A DNA stretch of 64,000 bases from Sphingomonas bisphenolicum (GTDB taxonomy: Bacteria > Pseudomonadota > Alphaproteobacteria > Sphingomonadales > Sphingomonadaceae). The notes below the pieces were generated by a model. The model searched no databases. It was not told where the DNA came from and was given only the letters and a program-made list of their open reading frames with translations. Below are positions 10,233 through 20,011 of the stretch, in pieces. The first letter of the stretch is position 1, and every line of letters starts with the position of its first letter. Both the position numbers and the translations under genes were made by a program. The stretch covers positions 1 through 64,000 of the forward strand of contig NZ_AP018818.1 in the NCBI RefSeq assembly GCF_024349785.1. Reading direction: 5' to 3'.

Positions 10233-11851
10233 ATCACGGGTTCCTGATGGGGCTGCAGAATCATGTCCGCGGCGTTGAGTGCGATGGCCATGGCCGGCGC
10301 ATTGGTATTGCCCGACACGATGGTCGGCATGATGGAGGTGTCGACCACGCGCAGACCGGTGACGCCGCGCACGCGAAGCTGGGGATCGACGACGGCGGCG
10401 TCATCCGCGCCCATGCGGCACGTCCCGCAAATGTGGAAGGATGTTCCGCCAAGGGCTATGGCGTTGGCCAGAATGTCCTCGTCTGCCTCTATGCCGACGG
10501 TCTTGCCCGTTTCCTCGACAATCCAGTCCTTGAGCGCGGGCTGTTGCGCAAGGCGGCGGAGCCAGCGGAAGAGGGCGACGAAATGGCGTCGGTCGGCATC
10601 CGTGGCCAGATGATTGGCGTCGATGACCGGCGGGACATCCGGATCGGCCGAGCTTATCCGGACATGGCCCTGGCTGTCCGGCCGCATATAATAGGCGATG
10701 ACGGTCATGCCGGGATAAGGGTCGAGAGCCACCGCCCCTTTGTCGTCCGTGTGGAAGGAATAGAGGCCCATGCCAACCTGCGCGTCGGGCCGGTCGAGCG
10801 TGGCATCGGTCTTGACGAAACCGCCCACTTCATGCGCCGCATGGGTCAGCGGGCCTTTCGATCCGAAGGCATAGCGCAAAGCCGACATGATGAGGCCCAG
10901 GCCGGACAGTTTTTGGTTCAGGCTGTTCCCCCGAACCCTGTAGTTGAAGCCCAGATAGCGATGTTCGCGAAGGTTGGCGCCGACGCCGGGCGCATCGACG
11001 ACGACGGGGATGTCGAGCGATTCGAGCAGGGCGCGGGGACCGATGCCGGACAATTGCAGCAGCTTGGGGCTGTGCACCGCGCCTGCGGACAGGATGATCT
11101 CCTGCAGTGCCGCGACCTCATGCACGCCATCCTTGTTGCGCAGCAGGACGCCGCTCGCCCGCTGCCCGTCGAACAGGATGCGCAGGACATCGGTACGCGG
11201 CACGACGTCCAGATTCGGCCGCCCTCGCACAGGCTTGAGAAAGGCGCGGGAAGCGGAGAAGCGCTTGCCGCGATAGGTGGATGTCGGCTGATAGCCCATG
11301 CCGCCCTCGGTCACGGCCGGCATGTCGTTCATGTCGTCCACCCGTTGCGTCCCGGCCTGTCCGGCGGCGGCCAGGAAGGCTTCGCAAAGCGGGTCGCCGG
11401 AAGGGTGGACGCTGATCTTGAGCGGGCCGCCGGCGCCGCGCCATGCCTTGGCGCCCAGCGCATGGTCCTCCAGCGCGACGAAATGCCGGCCCATGGTCTG
11501 CCAGCCCCAGCCCGTGCAGCCTGCCGCTTCCCAGCTATCGTAATCGGCCGGAGTCCCCCGCACATAGACCATGCCGTTGACCGAACTGGACCCGCCGACC
11601 GCGCGGCCCTTCAGCCATATTTCCTGGGGTGCGTTGCCGCCGGGCGATACGGCGTAATCCCACACATGAGGATTGCCCGGTGCCAGCAGCTTGCCGATAC
11701 CGCGCGGCATGGCGATCAACGGGCTGCTGTCGTCCGGCCCCGCCTCCACCAGCAGAACCTTGACGGTCGGGTCTGTCGACAATCGATTGGCCAGCACGCA
11801 GCCGGACGACCCCGCGCCCACGATGATATAGTCATAACAATCAGCCGGCAT
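10229..11851 (-). CDS. GMC family oxidoreductase (choline-dehydrogenase-like)
   Basis: FAD-dependent glucose-methanol-choline oxidoreductase (540 aa) oxidising a primary alcohol. The FAD-binding GAGSSGCVLANRL is at the N-terminus, GGSSSVNGMVYVRG follows near residue 80, and the C-terminal catalytic region has TSFHICGTCRMG and the SGNTNAP element. The ATG at 11851 has GAGAAAAGAG upstream; a longer start at 11890 lacks a ribosome site. It lies in a minus-strand operon with the SMP-30-like gene (93 bases upstream) and the aldehyde dehydrogenase (4-base overlap), fitting alcohol to aldehyde to acid. Confidence 0.94.
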   Translation of the reverse strand: MPADCYDYIIVGAGSSGCVLANRLSTDPTVKVLLVEAGPDDSSPLIAMPRGIGKLLAPGNPHVWDYAVSPGGNAPQEIWLKGRAVGGSSSVNGMVYVRGTPADYDSWEAAGCTGWGWQTMGRHFVALEDHALGAKAWRGAGGPLKISVHPSGDPLCEAFLAAAGQAGTQRVDDMNDMPAVTEGGMGYQPTSTYRGKRFSASRAFLKPVRGRPNLDVVPRTDVLRILFDGQRASGVLLRNKDGVHEVAALQEIILSAGAVHSPKLLQLSGIGPRALLESLDIPVVVDAPGVGANLREHRYLGFNYRVRGNSLNQKLSGLGLIMSALRYAFGSKGPLTHAAHEVGGFVKTDATLDRPDAQVGMGLYSFHTDDKGAVALDPYPGMTVIAYYMRPDSQGHVRISSADPDVPPVIDANHLATDADRRHFVALFRWLRRLAQQPALKDWIVEETGKTVGIEADEDILANAIALGGTSFHICGTCRMGADDAAVVDPQLRVRGVTGLRVVDTSIMPTIVSGNTNAPAMAIALNAADMILQPHQEPVI

Positions 11852-11944
11852 GTTCGCTCTTTTCTCGGGCATGGCGCGATGGAACAGCAATGCTTGTCCT
11901 AGTTGACCTGTCGGCGGGCAGGGTGGCGTGTTCGGAGGTGAGAG

Positions 11945-12856
11945 TCAGCCGAATGCCAAAGGCAGGCCGGGGACATCCCAGTCGATGCATATGACCTTGC
12001 CGGAACTCCCCAGCGTGATGAAGGCCTTCCGCCTGTCCGTACCGCCAAAGCAGATATTGGTCGTGAGGAAATCGCCTGTTTCGATCTGCTGAGGCGTTCC
12101 GCCCTCGGGCGGAAAGATCAATATTGCGCCCTGGCCGGGCGATGCGCAGCAGATGCGTCCGGTGCTGTCGACAGCGAGGCTGTCGAGGAATTGACCAGGT
12201 CCGGCCCGACCGACGATGCTGTGCCCGTCCGGGGCGGTTGAGGCCGTCTTGTCGATCATACCGGGCGCCGACAACCGATAGCGCAGCAAATGCGCCTCAT
12301 AGGTGAGGGCGACGTAGAGGGTGCCGCCATCGGGCGAGAGGCCGACGCCATTCGCCCCATCCAACGGTCCCGCGGCCAGTCGGATGTCCGACCCGTCGGC
12401 CTTGGCATAATAAAGCCCGCCCCGCATTCGCGCAGCGCCGCGATCCCTGCCGAAATCGGTGAACCAGAAGCCGCCGGTTTTATCAAAGACGAGGTCGTTC
12501 GGTCCCCAGAAGGGCGCCGCTTCGGTAGATGCGTATAAGGTATCGAAAGCGCCGCTGGCGGGATCGACGACCTGAATAGTGCCGGGCGGCGTATCGAGAG
12601 GCGCCTCAAGCGGTAAGAGGTCGCCGTTTGGCAGTATCATCTTTTCAAAACCGCCATTGTTGCAGACATAGATTCGCCCGTCGGGACCGATCGCCGCGCC
12701 ATTGGGGCCGCCGCCCAGATCGGCCAGGGTGGTGCGCGCGCCGTCCGCGCCAAGGCGTGACAGTCTGCCGCCAAGCACTTCCACCAATATCAGGCCGCCA
12801 TCGGGTTGTGCGATAGGCCCTTCGGGCATCAACAGCCCGCTTGCAAAATGGGTCAT
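11945..12856 (-). CDS. SMP-30/gluconolactonase/LRE family protein
   Basis: Six-bladed beta-propeller metallohydrolase (303 aa), usually a lactonase. Likely metal ligands are seen in MPEGP near the N-terminus, the WGPNDLVFD segment, DGANGVGLSPDG and FLDSLAVD. GAGAGGAAGAA precedes the ATG at 12856. First gene of the minus-strand operon with GMC oxidoreductase and aldehyde dehydrogenase; a lactone made by ring oxygenation elsewhere in the island is a plausible but unproven substrate. Confidence 0.88.
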   Translation of the reverse strand: MTHFASGLLMPEGPIAQPDGGLILVEVLGGRLSRLGADGARTTLADLGGGPNGAAIGPDGRIYVCNNGGFEKMILPNGDLLPLEAPLDTPPGTIQVVDPASGAFDTLYASTEAAPFWGPNDLVFDKTGGFWFTDFGRDRGAARMRGGLYYAKADGSDIRLAAGPLDGANGVGLSPDGGTLYVALTYEAHLLRYRLSAPGMIDKTASTAPDGHSIVGRAGPGQFLDSLAVDSTGRICCASPGQGAILIFPPEGGTPQQIETGDFLTTNICFGGTDRRKAFITLGSSGKVICIDWDVPGLPLAFG

Positions 12857-13195
12857 TTCTTCCTCTCCCGTCGGCAGACAGCCTTTTCGGCGCGTTCGTC
12901 ATCAGATGGATATTGGCGTGATCGCACATCGGACCCACCTTTCGACAGGTAATTGAAAGCGCGGATTGGCGTCTTATCCCCCGCACACCCGATCCATCGG
13001 GGAAATGCGGAGGGGATGGCGACATAGTGCGCAGACAGATCGGCATATTCAGCTGCCAGAAAAGCGCGATCGACGGGCATTGGCGCGCGGCGCAGTGCGA
13101 CAGCCATCCATCGTTGATCTCATGAAAAGGACAGGCCGGCGGCAGACCGGCTTTCAAAGACAATGGTCATGCTTTGACCGCCAGGGAGAAGAAGA
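12857..13195. other. Divergent intergenic region lactonase / TonB receptor
   Basis: About 340 bases between divergent genes, holding promoters for both. AGGGAGAAGAAG directly before 13196 is the receptor's ribosome site. Imperfect repeats (GCCGGC...GACCGGC near 13134-13151, CAAAG...CTTTG near 13156-13177) could be operator sequences but are too weak to call. The small open frames here look spurious. Confidence 0.4.
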
Positions 13196-15568
13196 ATGAA
13201 GATAACCGGTTTCATACTGCCATTGGGGTTGCTGCTGACGACGTCCCAGACGGCGCTGGCGCAGTCCTCCACCGCCGCGCCGCAGGAGGGGGCTTCCAGC
13301 GACATCGTAGTGACCGCGCGCCGCACCGCCGAGAATATTCAGGAGACGCCGGTTTCGGTCGTGGCTTTCGGGGCGGATTCGCTGCGGCAGGCCAATATCC
13401 GCGATACGCAGGATCTGCTGGTCAAGACGCCAGGCGTGTTCCTGGCGGGTTCGGGCGGGCGCGAAAACACCAATTTCTCCATTCGTGGCCAGTCCAAGGC
13501 GCTGGCCGGCAACAGTGCGCCCGGCGTCATCAGCTATTTCGCAGAAGTGCCGTCTCCTACGGTCGGGTCCAGCATTCCTACCTACGATCTGTCCTCGGTT
13601 CAGGTGCTCAAGGGGCCGCAGGGGACGTTGTTCGGCCGCAACACGACCGGCGGCGCGATCCTCTATTATCCGACGGCGCCGGACTATAAGCTGGGAGGAT
13701 ATGCCAAGGCGTCCTACGGCAATTACGACGCCAAGTTACTGGAAGCCGCAGTCAATATACCGTTGACATCGGATACGCTGGCCATCCGCGTCGCCGGGCA
13801 GATACAGAAGCGCGACGGCTGGACGAAGAATATCGGTATCGGCGGCGACCCGGACGATCTCAATTCGCGCGCGATCCGCGGGTCGATCCTGTTCGAGCCG
13901 AGCGCCGCGTTCCGCAACACGCTGATTGTCGATTATTATCACAATGACGCGGTCGGCGGCGCGTCCGTGCTGACCGATGTGCTGCCCGGCCCCAACGGGC
14001 TGACGGCGACGGGGACGGCCAAGGCAGCGCTGGCTCAGTTGGCGTTGCAACGCGCGCGCGGGCCGCGCGTGATCAATTCGGACATCGATGCGTTCGAAAA
14101 GGTCGAGCGTTTCGGTATTACCAACCGGACCGAGTTCGATCTGTCCGACGACATCACCTTCATCAATATCTTCGGTTATCGGCGTACCAAGATCGACTAT
14201 TATTCCAGTGTCGATGGATTGCCCACCTTGATCGCAGACGGCAGCGGTGCGATCCCCGCCGGGCTGCCGGTGACGATCGTGGGTGGGCGTCAGACATCCG
14301 ACGTCCGGCAGATCAGCGACGAAGTGCAATTGAAGGGATCGGCGCTCGGCAATCGTCTCGACTGGCTGGTCGGGGCCTTCTACCTGGACAGCAAGCCGCT
14401 CGGGCCGTCGGGCACCTATATTCCCGTCTTCACCCTGCCTGGTATTACCGATGCTCGCTTCAACTACAGTTTTTACAGCGAAAAGAGCCGGGCACTGTTC
14501 GGCAACGTCAATTATGAGATCGCGGAAGACCTGCACGTCAATCTGGGCGTGCGCCACACCTGGGACAAGATTGAGGCCTGCGTCGGCGGCAGCCTTAATA
14601 ACCAGCCCGTCGTTTCTCCGGATGAATGCGCCGAAGGCGCGGCAACGATCCGCAATTCGAGCGTCAACAAGACTTCGTCCAAGGCGCTGACCTGGCAACT
14701 GGGCATCGACTGGAAGGCGTCGGATGCGATCTTCCTCTACGCGATCACGCGCCGGGGCTATCGCGCCGGTGGCATCAACAGTCCGACGCTGGCCGGGCGG
14801 CTGGCACCCTTCCAGTCTTTTGCCCCGGAAAAGGTGACGGATGTGGAGGTCGGCATCCGCTCCGACTTCACCATGGGCGACGTCAAATTGCAGTTCAATG
14901 CGTCGCCCTTTGTCGGCTGGTATAATAATGTACAGGTGCCGATTTCGGGTCTCAATACCCAGGCCAGTTGCAGTACGACCGTACCGGGCGGGACCAATCC
15001 GCCAAAATCGCCGGACGGCGATTGCGACGCCAGCAACGATCCAAGCGGCGGTACGCTGCTGGTCAATGCTGGCAAGACCCGTGTCGCGGGCCTCGATCTT
15101 TCAACCCGCATCCAGCCGACGTCGACATTGTCGTTCGACGCCGGTGCAACCTTCCTCGATCTCAAGTCGCGCTCGTTGACGGTGCCTGCCGATCTGCAAT
15201 CCTATCTCGCTGCGCTCGAGGTGCCGTTCAATCTGGTTGCAAAGACGACGGTCACGGCTGGCATGCGCTGGACATTACCGGTGCCGCCCTCGCTGGCGGA
15301 AACCGTGTTCAGCCTGGACTATTATCATTCCAGCAAGGTTCGCTCCTCCGACCAGGTTCTGCCCGCCTATGACCTGGTCAATGGACGACTGGACCTGAAT
15401 GGTGTGGGTGGAAGCAAGGCCGACATCAGCTTTTTCGTGCGCAACCTGTTCGACAAGAAATATCTGGCGTCGAGCAATGTGGGATCGGCGGCGCTGGGGA
15501 TATTCAGCGGATTCTACGGCGCGCCGCGCACCTATGGCGTGGAGGTCCGCTATCGGTTCGGCGACTGA
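13196..15568 (+). CDS. TonB-dependent receptor
   Basis: Outer-membrane, proton-motive-force-driven importer (790 aa). Signal peptide MKITGFILPLGLLLTTSQTA with cleavage after ALA; plug domain begins DIVVTARRTAENIQETPVSV and includes VQVLKGPQGTLFGRNTTGGAI; the rest is beta-barrel. The C-terminus ends RYRFGD, whereas most outer-membrane barrels end in an aromatic residue (Phe at -3 here). The ligand is likely a hydrophobic catabolic substrate or conjugate rather than a siderophore, judging from the lack of iron genes nearby. It is followed by a phosphotransferase on the same strand. Confidence 0.95.
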   Translation: MKITGFILPLGLLLTTSQTALAQSSTAAPQEGASSDIVVTARRTAENIQETPVSVVAFGADSLRQANIRDTQDLLVKTPGVFLAGSGGRENTNFSIRGQSKALAGNSAPGVISYFAEVPSPTVGSSIPTYDLSSVQVLKGPQGTLFGRNTTGGAILYYPTAPDYKLGGYAKASYGNYDAKLLEAAVNIPLTSDTLAIRVAGQIQKRDGWTKNIGIGGDPDDLNSRAIRGSILFEPSAAFRNTLIVDYYHNDAVGGASVLTDVLPGPNGLTATGTAKAALAQLALQRARGPRVINSDIDAFEKVERFGITNRTEFDLSDDITFINIFGYRRTKIDYYSSVDGLPTLIADGSGAIPAGLPVTIVGGRQTSDVRQISDEVQLKGSALGNRLDWLVGAFYLDSKPLGPSGTYIPVFTLPGITDARFNYSFYSEKSRALFGNVNYEIAEDLHVNLGVRHTWDKIEACVGGSLNNQPVVSPDECAEGAATIRNSSVNKTSSKALTWQLGIDWKASDAIFLYAITRRGYRAGGINSPTLAGRLAPFQSFAPEKVTDVEVGIRSDFTMGDVKLQFNASPFVGWYNNVQVPISGLNTQASCSTTVPGGTNPPKSPDGDCDASNDPSGGTLLVNAGKTRVAGLDLSTRIQPTSTLSFDAGATFLDLKSRSLTVPADLQSYLAALEVPFNLVAKTTVTAGMRWTLPVPPSLAETVFSLDYYHSSKVRSSDQVLPAYDLVNGRLDLNGVGGSKADISFFVRNLFDKKYLASSNVGSAALGIFSGFYGAPRTYGVEVRYRFGD

Positions 15569-15585
15569 CGGCAGGCACTGAACGC

Positions 15586-15646
15586 GGTGCGTCAATTCCG
15601 TCCTGTCCGCAACGGCCGCCTGGCCGCGTAAGGCGGATGACGCACC
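15586..15646 (+). repeat. Inverted repeat after TonB receptor
   Basis: Perfect 9-bp arms GGTGCGTCA (15586-15594) and TGACGCACC (15638-15646) enclose a GC-rich loop that can form a smaller internal hairpin (GGCCGCCTGGCCGC). It lies between the receptor stop and the phosphotransferase start and may be a terminator or mRNA-stability structure. Confidence 0.4.
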
Positions 15647-15686
15647 AGCCATAATGCACAGAAAAAGACTATAGGGAGGACCGTCG

Positions 15687-17081
15687 ATGGCGCAGACCGA
15701 AGCCGATCAGGATCAGGCCGAAAGCCGCGAACAACTTAGCCGGTGGCTTGAGGATGTCCTGGGCTGTTCCGAAGTCATGCTGGAAAAGCAGCGGCGCTGG
15801 CGTCCGGTATGGCGCGCCACGGCGCAACAAAATGGCGTGAAGCGCGACTTTCTGCTCAAGGGCGACCGCACCTGGCCGACCCATCCCTATCCGCTCGTGT
15901 ATGAAATGCGCATGCAGCGCGCGCTCCATGAAAATGGCATTCCCATTCCCGCCATATTGGGCATGTGCGACCAACCCAACACCATCGTGATGGAGTGGAT
16001 AGAAGGCGGGCGGGATCCCGGCCTGGTCCAGCAGGCGATCGAAAGCGCGTCGGTCATGACCGAGGATCGGTGGGCCGCATCCCTGCGCTACATGGAGATA
16101 TTGGCGGATATACACCGCTTGCCGAGCCAGCCCTTCGTCGAGGGCGGTGCCTATTTGCCGCAGGGTTCACGCGAGATCGCCCTGCACAATTTCGAACGCT
16201 TTCATGCCATGACGGCCGAGCAGGGCATCACCGATCCGCTGCTGGAATTTTGTGCGCGTTGGCTGCGTCGCAACTATCCCCGACATCGGGAATCCCTCTC
16301 CTTCGTTACGGGCGATTGCGGCCAGTTCCTTTCGGATGGCGTCGAGGTGACCGGCATATTGGATGTGGAAATCGGGCATCTGGCGGATCCCATGCGCGAT
16401 CTGGCCTGCTTCCGGGGGCGTCACCCGATCGAGAATATGGGCGATGTCGCCGCCCTGTTCCGTCACTATGAAACGGCAATCGGTGTGCCGCTCGACTATG
16501 ATGCGATCGCCTATCACACCGTGTCATTTCTGGCCGAAGCCATTTACGGCCCTCTGTTCGGGATGCACGAGATGGGACGCGGCGGTGATTGGGTCGAGGC
16601 GGCTGTACAGGTGCCTATGATCGCACGGCGATGCATGGAGGCCTTGGCCGAGATATTGGACGTGCCGCTCGATGACATCGTGCTTCCGCCTCCCGCCGCC
16701 GTCGACCAGAATGACTTGGCGCTTCAAAAATTGCAGGCCGAGATTGAGCGTTTGCCGGAAAGCGGATCGCTGCAAGGATGGCAACGCAATATCCTTGCCT
16801 CCATTCCTCACTATCTCCGGAACCAGTTGCGCTATCGCGATTGGCTGCGCGAAGAGGATGCCAAGGACGTCGAGGCGCTGCTGGGTGCTGCCTATGCCGA
16901 TGCCGCCGAGGGTCAGGTCGCATTGATGCGCTTAATCGAGAAGAGCGCGCCTGCTGATGATGCCGCCCTCACACGCTTCTTTCACCGGAGGATGCTGCGC
17001 CAGTGCCTGGTGATCGCAGGCCACGATGCGCCTGCCGATCATCTTGTTCTGGTGCCTATGGAGCCCTTGTTGCGGGGATAG
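15687..17081 (+). CDS. Phosphotransferase family protein (APH fold, atypical catalytic loop)
   Basis: 464-aa protein of the aminoglycoside-phosphotransferase/kinase fold. The catalytic loop reads TGDCGQFL (208-215) where canonical members have HGDxHxGN, and the metal-binding element is ILDVEIGHLADPMRDLA (Asp226). The Asp is kept but the loop is shorter and the Asn is replaced by Gln, so activity is uncertain. AGGGAGG precedes the ATG. A 230-residue C-terminal extension is shared with the protein at 37667-39040, its apparent paralogue. It sits between two TonB receptors. Confidence 0.82.
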   Translation: MAQTEADQDQAESREQLSRWLEDVLGCSEVMLEKQRRWRPVWRATAQQNGVKRDFLLKGDRTWPTHPYPLVYEMRMQRALHENGIPIPAILGMCDQPNTIVMEWIEGGRDPGLVQQAIESASVMTEDRWAASLRYMEILADIHRLPSQPFVEGGAYLPQGSREIALHNFERFHAMTAEQGITDPLLEFCARWLRRNYPRHRESLSFVTGDCGQFLSDGVEVTGILDVEIGHLADPMRDLACFRGRHPIENMGDVAALFRHYETAIGVPLDYDAIAYHTVSFLAEAIYGPLFGMHEMGRGGDWVEAAVQVPMIARRCMEALAEILDVPLDDIVLPPPAAVDQNDLALQKLQAEIERLPESGSLQGWQRNILASIPHYLRNQLRYRDWLREEDAKDVEALLGAAYADAAEGQVALMRLIEKSAPADDAALTRFFHRRMLRQCLVIAGHDAPADHLVLVPMEPLLRG

Positions 17082-17413
17082 GCGCATGGGCGCCCCGTGG
17101 GCTGTGGGAATATCTATCTCGCATTGGCTTTCGATGGGGTCGAGATACCTATCCAACGATATGTGTCTTCTCCGTATGAAAAGATAAAATGCTTGGATAG
17201 AAATATCAGGCGGTAGCGAACAGCGTGATGCGTAATAATTGTGTGATGTCCTGCCGTTGTAGGCATTCAAAATGCTTTGAGCGAAAAAAATAATAATAAA
17301 TCAATAATATGCGCCATTTTATTTAAAGAAATGTCAAATAAAAACGAAAAATGAAATAATAATAAATAATTTAAACTTCGTAATTTCATAATATTAATGG
17401 TGGAGGGGATGAC
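17082..17413. other. AT-rich intergenic region ahead of second TonB receptor
   Basis: About 330 bases, strikingly A/T-rich from 17270 to 17400 (runs such as AATAATAATAAATCAATAATA) in otherwise GC-rich DNA. ACCTATCC occurs at 17148-17155. It must hold the promoter of the receptor at 17414; GGTGGAGGGG is its ribosome site. A minus-strand open frame across it is low-complexity and not called. Confidence 0.5.
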
Positions 17414-19846
17414 ATGGGTAAAATATTCCGCGCAATCCTTATGGTCGGTACGGCAATGGGTGTCGGATGTGCAGGCGCAGGCCATGCAGCAGAAATGGCC
17501 GAGCAAGGCGCCAGCGCCGATGACAATGGCGGCGTACGCGATATCATCGTGACGGCTCGCCGCACTTCGGAGAATCTGCAGACGGTTCCTGTGGCCGTTA
17601 CGGCACTCGATCCGACGGCGTTGCTAGAACGGCAGATCGTCGAAGTAGCGGATGTGGGCCGCGCGGCACCGGGTTTGTCGGTGCAATCCGGCGGCACCGG
17701 CAACGCATCGCTCATATATCTCGCTATCCGGGGCAATGCGCAGAACAGCCCCAATTCATTTTCCGATCCTGCGGTCGGCATCTATGTCGATGGCGTCTAT
17801 TACGGGCGACCGATCGCCGGGAATCTCGGGCTTCTCGATCTGGCTTCGGTCGAGGTCTTGCGCGGAACCCAGGGAACCTTGTTCGGACGCAACACGACGG
17901 GTGGCGCATTGAACATGACGACCGTGCAGCCGGACGGCAATTTCGGCGGCTATGTCACTGGACGCATCGGCAACTATGAAAGCTGGTCGATCGAATCCGC
18001 GCTGACTCTGCCGATTTCGGGTGACGAATTGTCCCTGCGCTTGGCTGGACGCTATGGCGAGAGGGGCAAGGGCTTTGGCGACAATCCCATAAGAGGGGTC
18101 GATGCAGCCCGTATCGATCACGACATCGCGGCCCGTGGTACGCTGAACTGGGAGCCGTCGGCGATCCCGATGACCGTATCCCTGTCGGCCGACTATGCCA
18201 ATATCAAGGATACGTACAATAATGTCGCTCTACGCGGTATCAACCCGACAGGACCGGCACTGGCACTCTATTCCGGCCAATTCGACATTGCGAGCTTCCT
18301 CCAGAGCAAGAGCCGCTTTTACAGAACTTATAATGATCCCAACACGGGCAACGCCAACATCGATACGCCATATAATTATAACAAGACATGGGGTGTCCGT
18401 GCTACCATCGAATATGACCTGGGCGACGTTAAGATCAAATCAATAACGGCGTATCGGGAGGCGGATACCGGGGATGGCACCGATCTTGACGGTACGCCTG
18501 CCAAGATCGCGGCCTATGCGAGCGATTATTCGCAAAAACAGCGTAGCGAGGAACTGCAATTCTCCGGCAACCTGGGGAAATTGGAGTTCATTTTCGGTGG
18601 TTTCTATTTCAAGGAAACGGGTGATGAGCAATCCCAGTCGCTCGTCTTCCAGGATACCGATTTCGGCTTTAATCTGGCCCCGGCCAACACCAACCTGGCC
18701 ACGTACAAATCGGAATCCAAGGCTCTGTTCGCGCAGGCCAATTACAGCCTGACCGAGCGGCTGCGCGTGACGGGTGGCTTCCGCTATACCTGGGACAAGC
18801 GTTCGATCAACCGCATGGGCTATATCGGTGGGATACCGGGCTTTTCCGGTTCGTTCCTCTCCAACGGCAAACTGGTCACGCTGCCTCCTACGGGGCTATG
18901 CGCCGTGGGGGCCAATGCGAATCTGGTAGCCCCTGGCCCTGATTGTATTGACCCCGTCACCGCCAAGTTTGATTATCCCGCCTGGCTGGCCAGCGTGGAC
19001 TATGATCTGGGAGATGGAAAACTCGTCTATGTAAAGACAGGCGGCGCTGCATTGGCCGGTGGTCTCAATTCGCGACCCACTCCGCCCGATGCCAGTTCCT
19101 TTGCGCCGGAAAAGGTCAAGGACGCCGAAATCGGTTTCAAGGGCGACTTTTTCGACCGGCATCTGCGAACCAATTTTGCGGGTTTCTACATTTGGCGGAA
19201 TGGCGCGCAGAATGTCGTCAATGCGCTGGTCGGCGCCAATCTAACGCAGTTCGTCCAGAATGCTGGAGACGTGAAAGCCTATGGCGTCGAGTTTGAAAGC
19301 ACCCTCATTCCTTGGCAGGGCATGGAAATCAGCGGCGCCATATCCTGGCTGAAAGCCAAATATGCTGCGGGATCGTTCACGGCGGCAGGGCTGGGCGGCA
19401 CAGTGGATCGCAGTGGTGAAGTCGTGCCGCGCGCGCCGCGATGGACATGGAATGTCGGCGCAACGCAGCGTTTCCCCGTCAAGGGCGGCGAAATCGCGGT
19501 ACATGCCGATTATGCCTACACATCTGCCGTTTATCAGGACTATGCCACCGCGGATTTGACGACGCCTGGGCTTAACGACGGCGTCAACGACGCGGCGGAG
19601 CGTGCGGCGGCGATCAGCTTCATCGATACCCAGAACAGCTTCAGTCGGCTCAAGGCCTATGGGGTGCTGAACGGGAGCGTGAACTTCAAGCTCGACGGCG
19701 GAATGGAGTTCACCCTTTGGGGCCGCAACCTGACGCGAGAGAAATATTATAACGCGATCTTCAACGGCTATGGGACTTTCGGCACCGCGATCGGCTTTAC
19801 CGCAGCGCCGCGCACATGGGGCGCAACGGTTTCCTATCGTTTCTGA
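17414..19846 (+). CDS. TonB-dependent receptor
   Basis: Second outer-membrane TonB-dependent importer (810 aa). Signal peptide ending around AGAGHAAEM; plug domain begins RDIIVTARRTSENLQTVPVAV and contains VEVLRGTQGTLFGRNTTGGAL; the barrel ends in the expected aromatic ATVSYRF. It has a long upstream region of its own and therefore probably its own promoter. Ligand unknown; the two receptors differ substantially in sequence, so they may import different substrates or forms of one. Confidence 0.96.
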   Translation: MGKIFRAILMVGTAMGVGCAGAGHAAEMAEQGASADDNGGVRDIIVTARRTSENLQTVPVAVTALDPTALLERQIVEVADVGRAAPGLSVQSGGTGNASLIYLAIRGNAQNSPNSFSDPAVGIYVDGVYYGRPIAGNLGLLDLASVEVLRGTQGTLFGRNTTGGALNMTTVQPDGNFGGYVTGRIGNYESWSIESALTLPISGDELSLRLAGRYGERGKGFGDNPIRGVDAARIDHDIAARGTLNWEPSAIPMTVSLSADYANIKDTYNNVALRGINPTGPALALYSGQFDIASFLQSKSRFYRTYNDPNTGNANIDTPYNYNKTWGVRATIEYDLGDVKIKSITAYREADTGDGTDLDGTPAKIAAYASDYSQKQRSEELQFSGNLGKLEFIFGGFYFKETGDEQSQSLVFQDTDFGFNLAPANTNLATYKSESKALFAQANYSLTERLRVTGGFRYTWDKRSINRMGYIGGIPGFSGSFLSNGKLVTLPPTGLCAVGANANLVAPGPDCIDPVTAKFDYPAWLASVDYDLGDGKLVYVKTGGAALAGGLNSRPTPPDASSFAPEKVKDAEIGFKGDFFDRHLRTNFAGFYIWRNGAQNVVNALVGANLTQFVQNAGDVKAYGVEFESTLIPWQGMEISGAISWLKAKYAAGSFTAAGLGGTVDRSGEVVPRAPRWTWNVGATQRFPVKGGEIAVHADYAYTSAVYQDYATADLTTPGLNDGVNDAAERAAAISFIDTQNSFSRLKAYGVLNGSVNFKLDGGMEFTLWGRNLTREKYYNAIFNGYGTFGTAIGFTAAPRTWGATVSYRF

Positions 19847-19855
19847 CATAGGGTC

Positions 19856-19887
19856 ATGGGTGAGGTGGCGTCGTCCACTTCACCCAT
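19856..19887 (+). terminator. Hairpin after second TonB receptor
   Basis: ATGGGTGAGGTGG (19856-19868) pairs with CCACTTCACCCAT (19875-19887), 13 bp with one G:U pair and a 6-base loop, 9 bases after the receptor stop. No T-run follows. It occupies the first codons of a longer reading of the next gene, arguing against that upstream start. Confidence 0.65.
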
Positions 19888-20011
19888 AGACTGGATCCGG
19901 CCTGCATGGACGATCCTATCTTTCGTCAGGGGTTCCATCGCTGATTTACCGCATAACCGGCCGTTCACGAGGCGGACGGTCATGCCGTGTTTCAACGTTC
20001 AAGGTCGAAAA

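Noticed and set aside
17267..17506. Minus-strand 79-codon open frame across the AT-rich region
   Set aside because: Low-complexity Leu/Phe-rich translation of A/T-rich DNA that also overlaps the start of the TonB receptor.
19856..20011. Upstream start for the small protein at 20012
   Set aside because: This would place the first codons in the terminator hairpin of the TonB receptor; the ATG at 20012 has a ribosome site.
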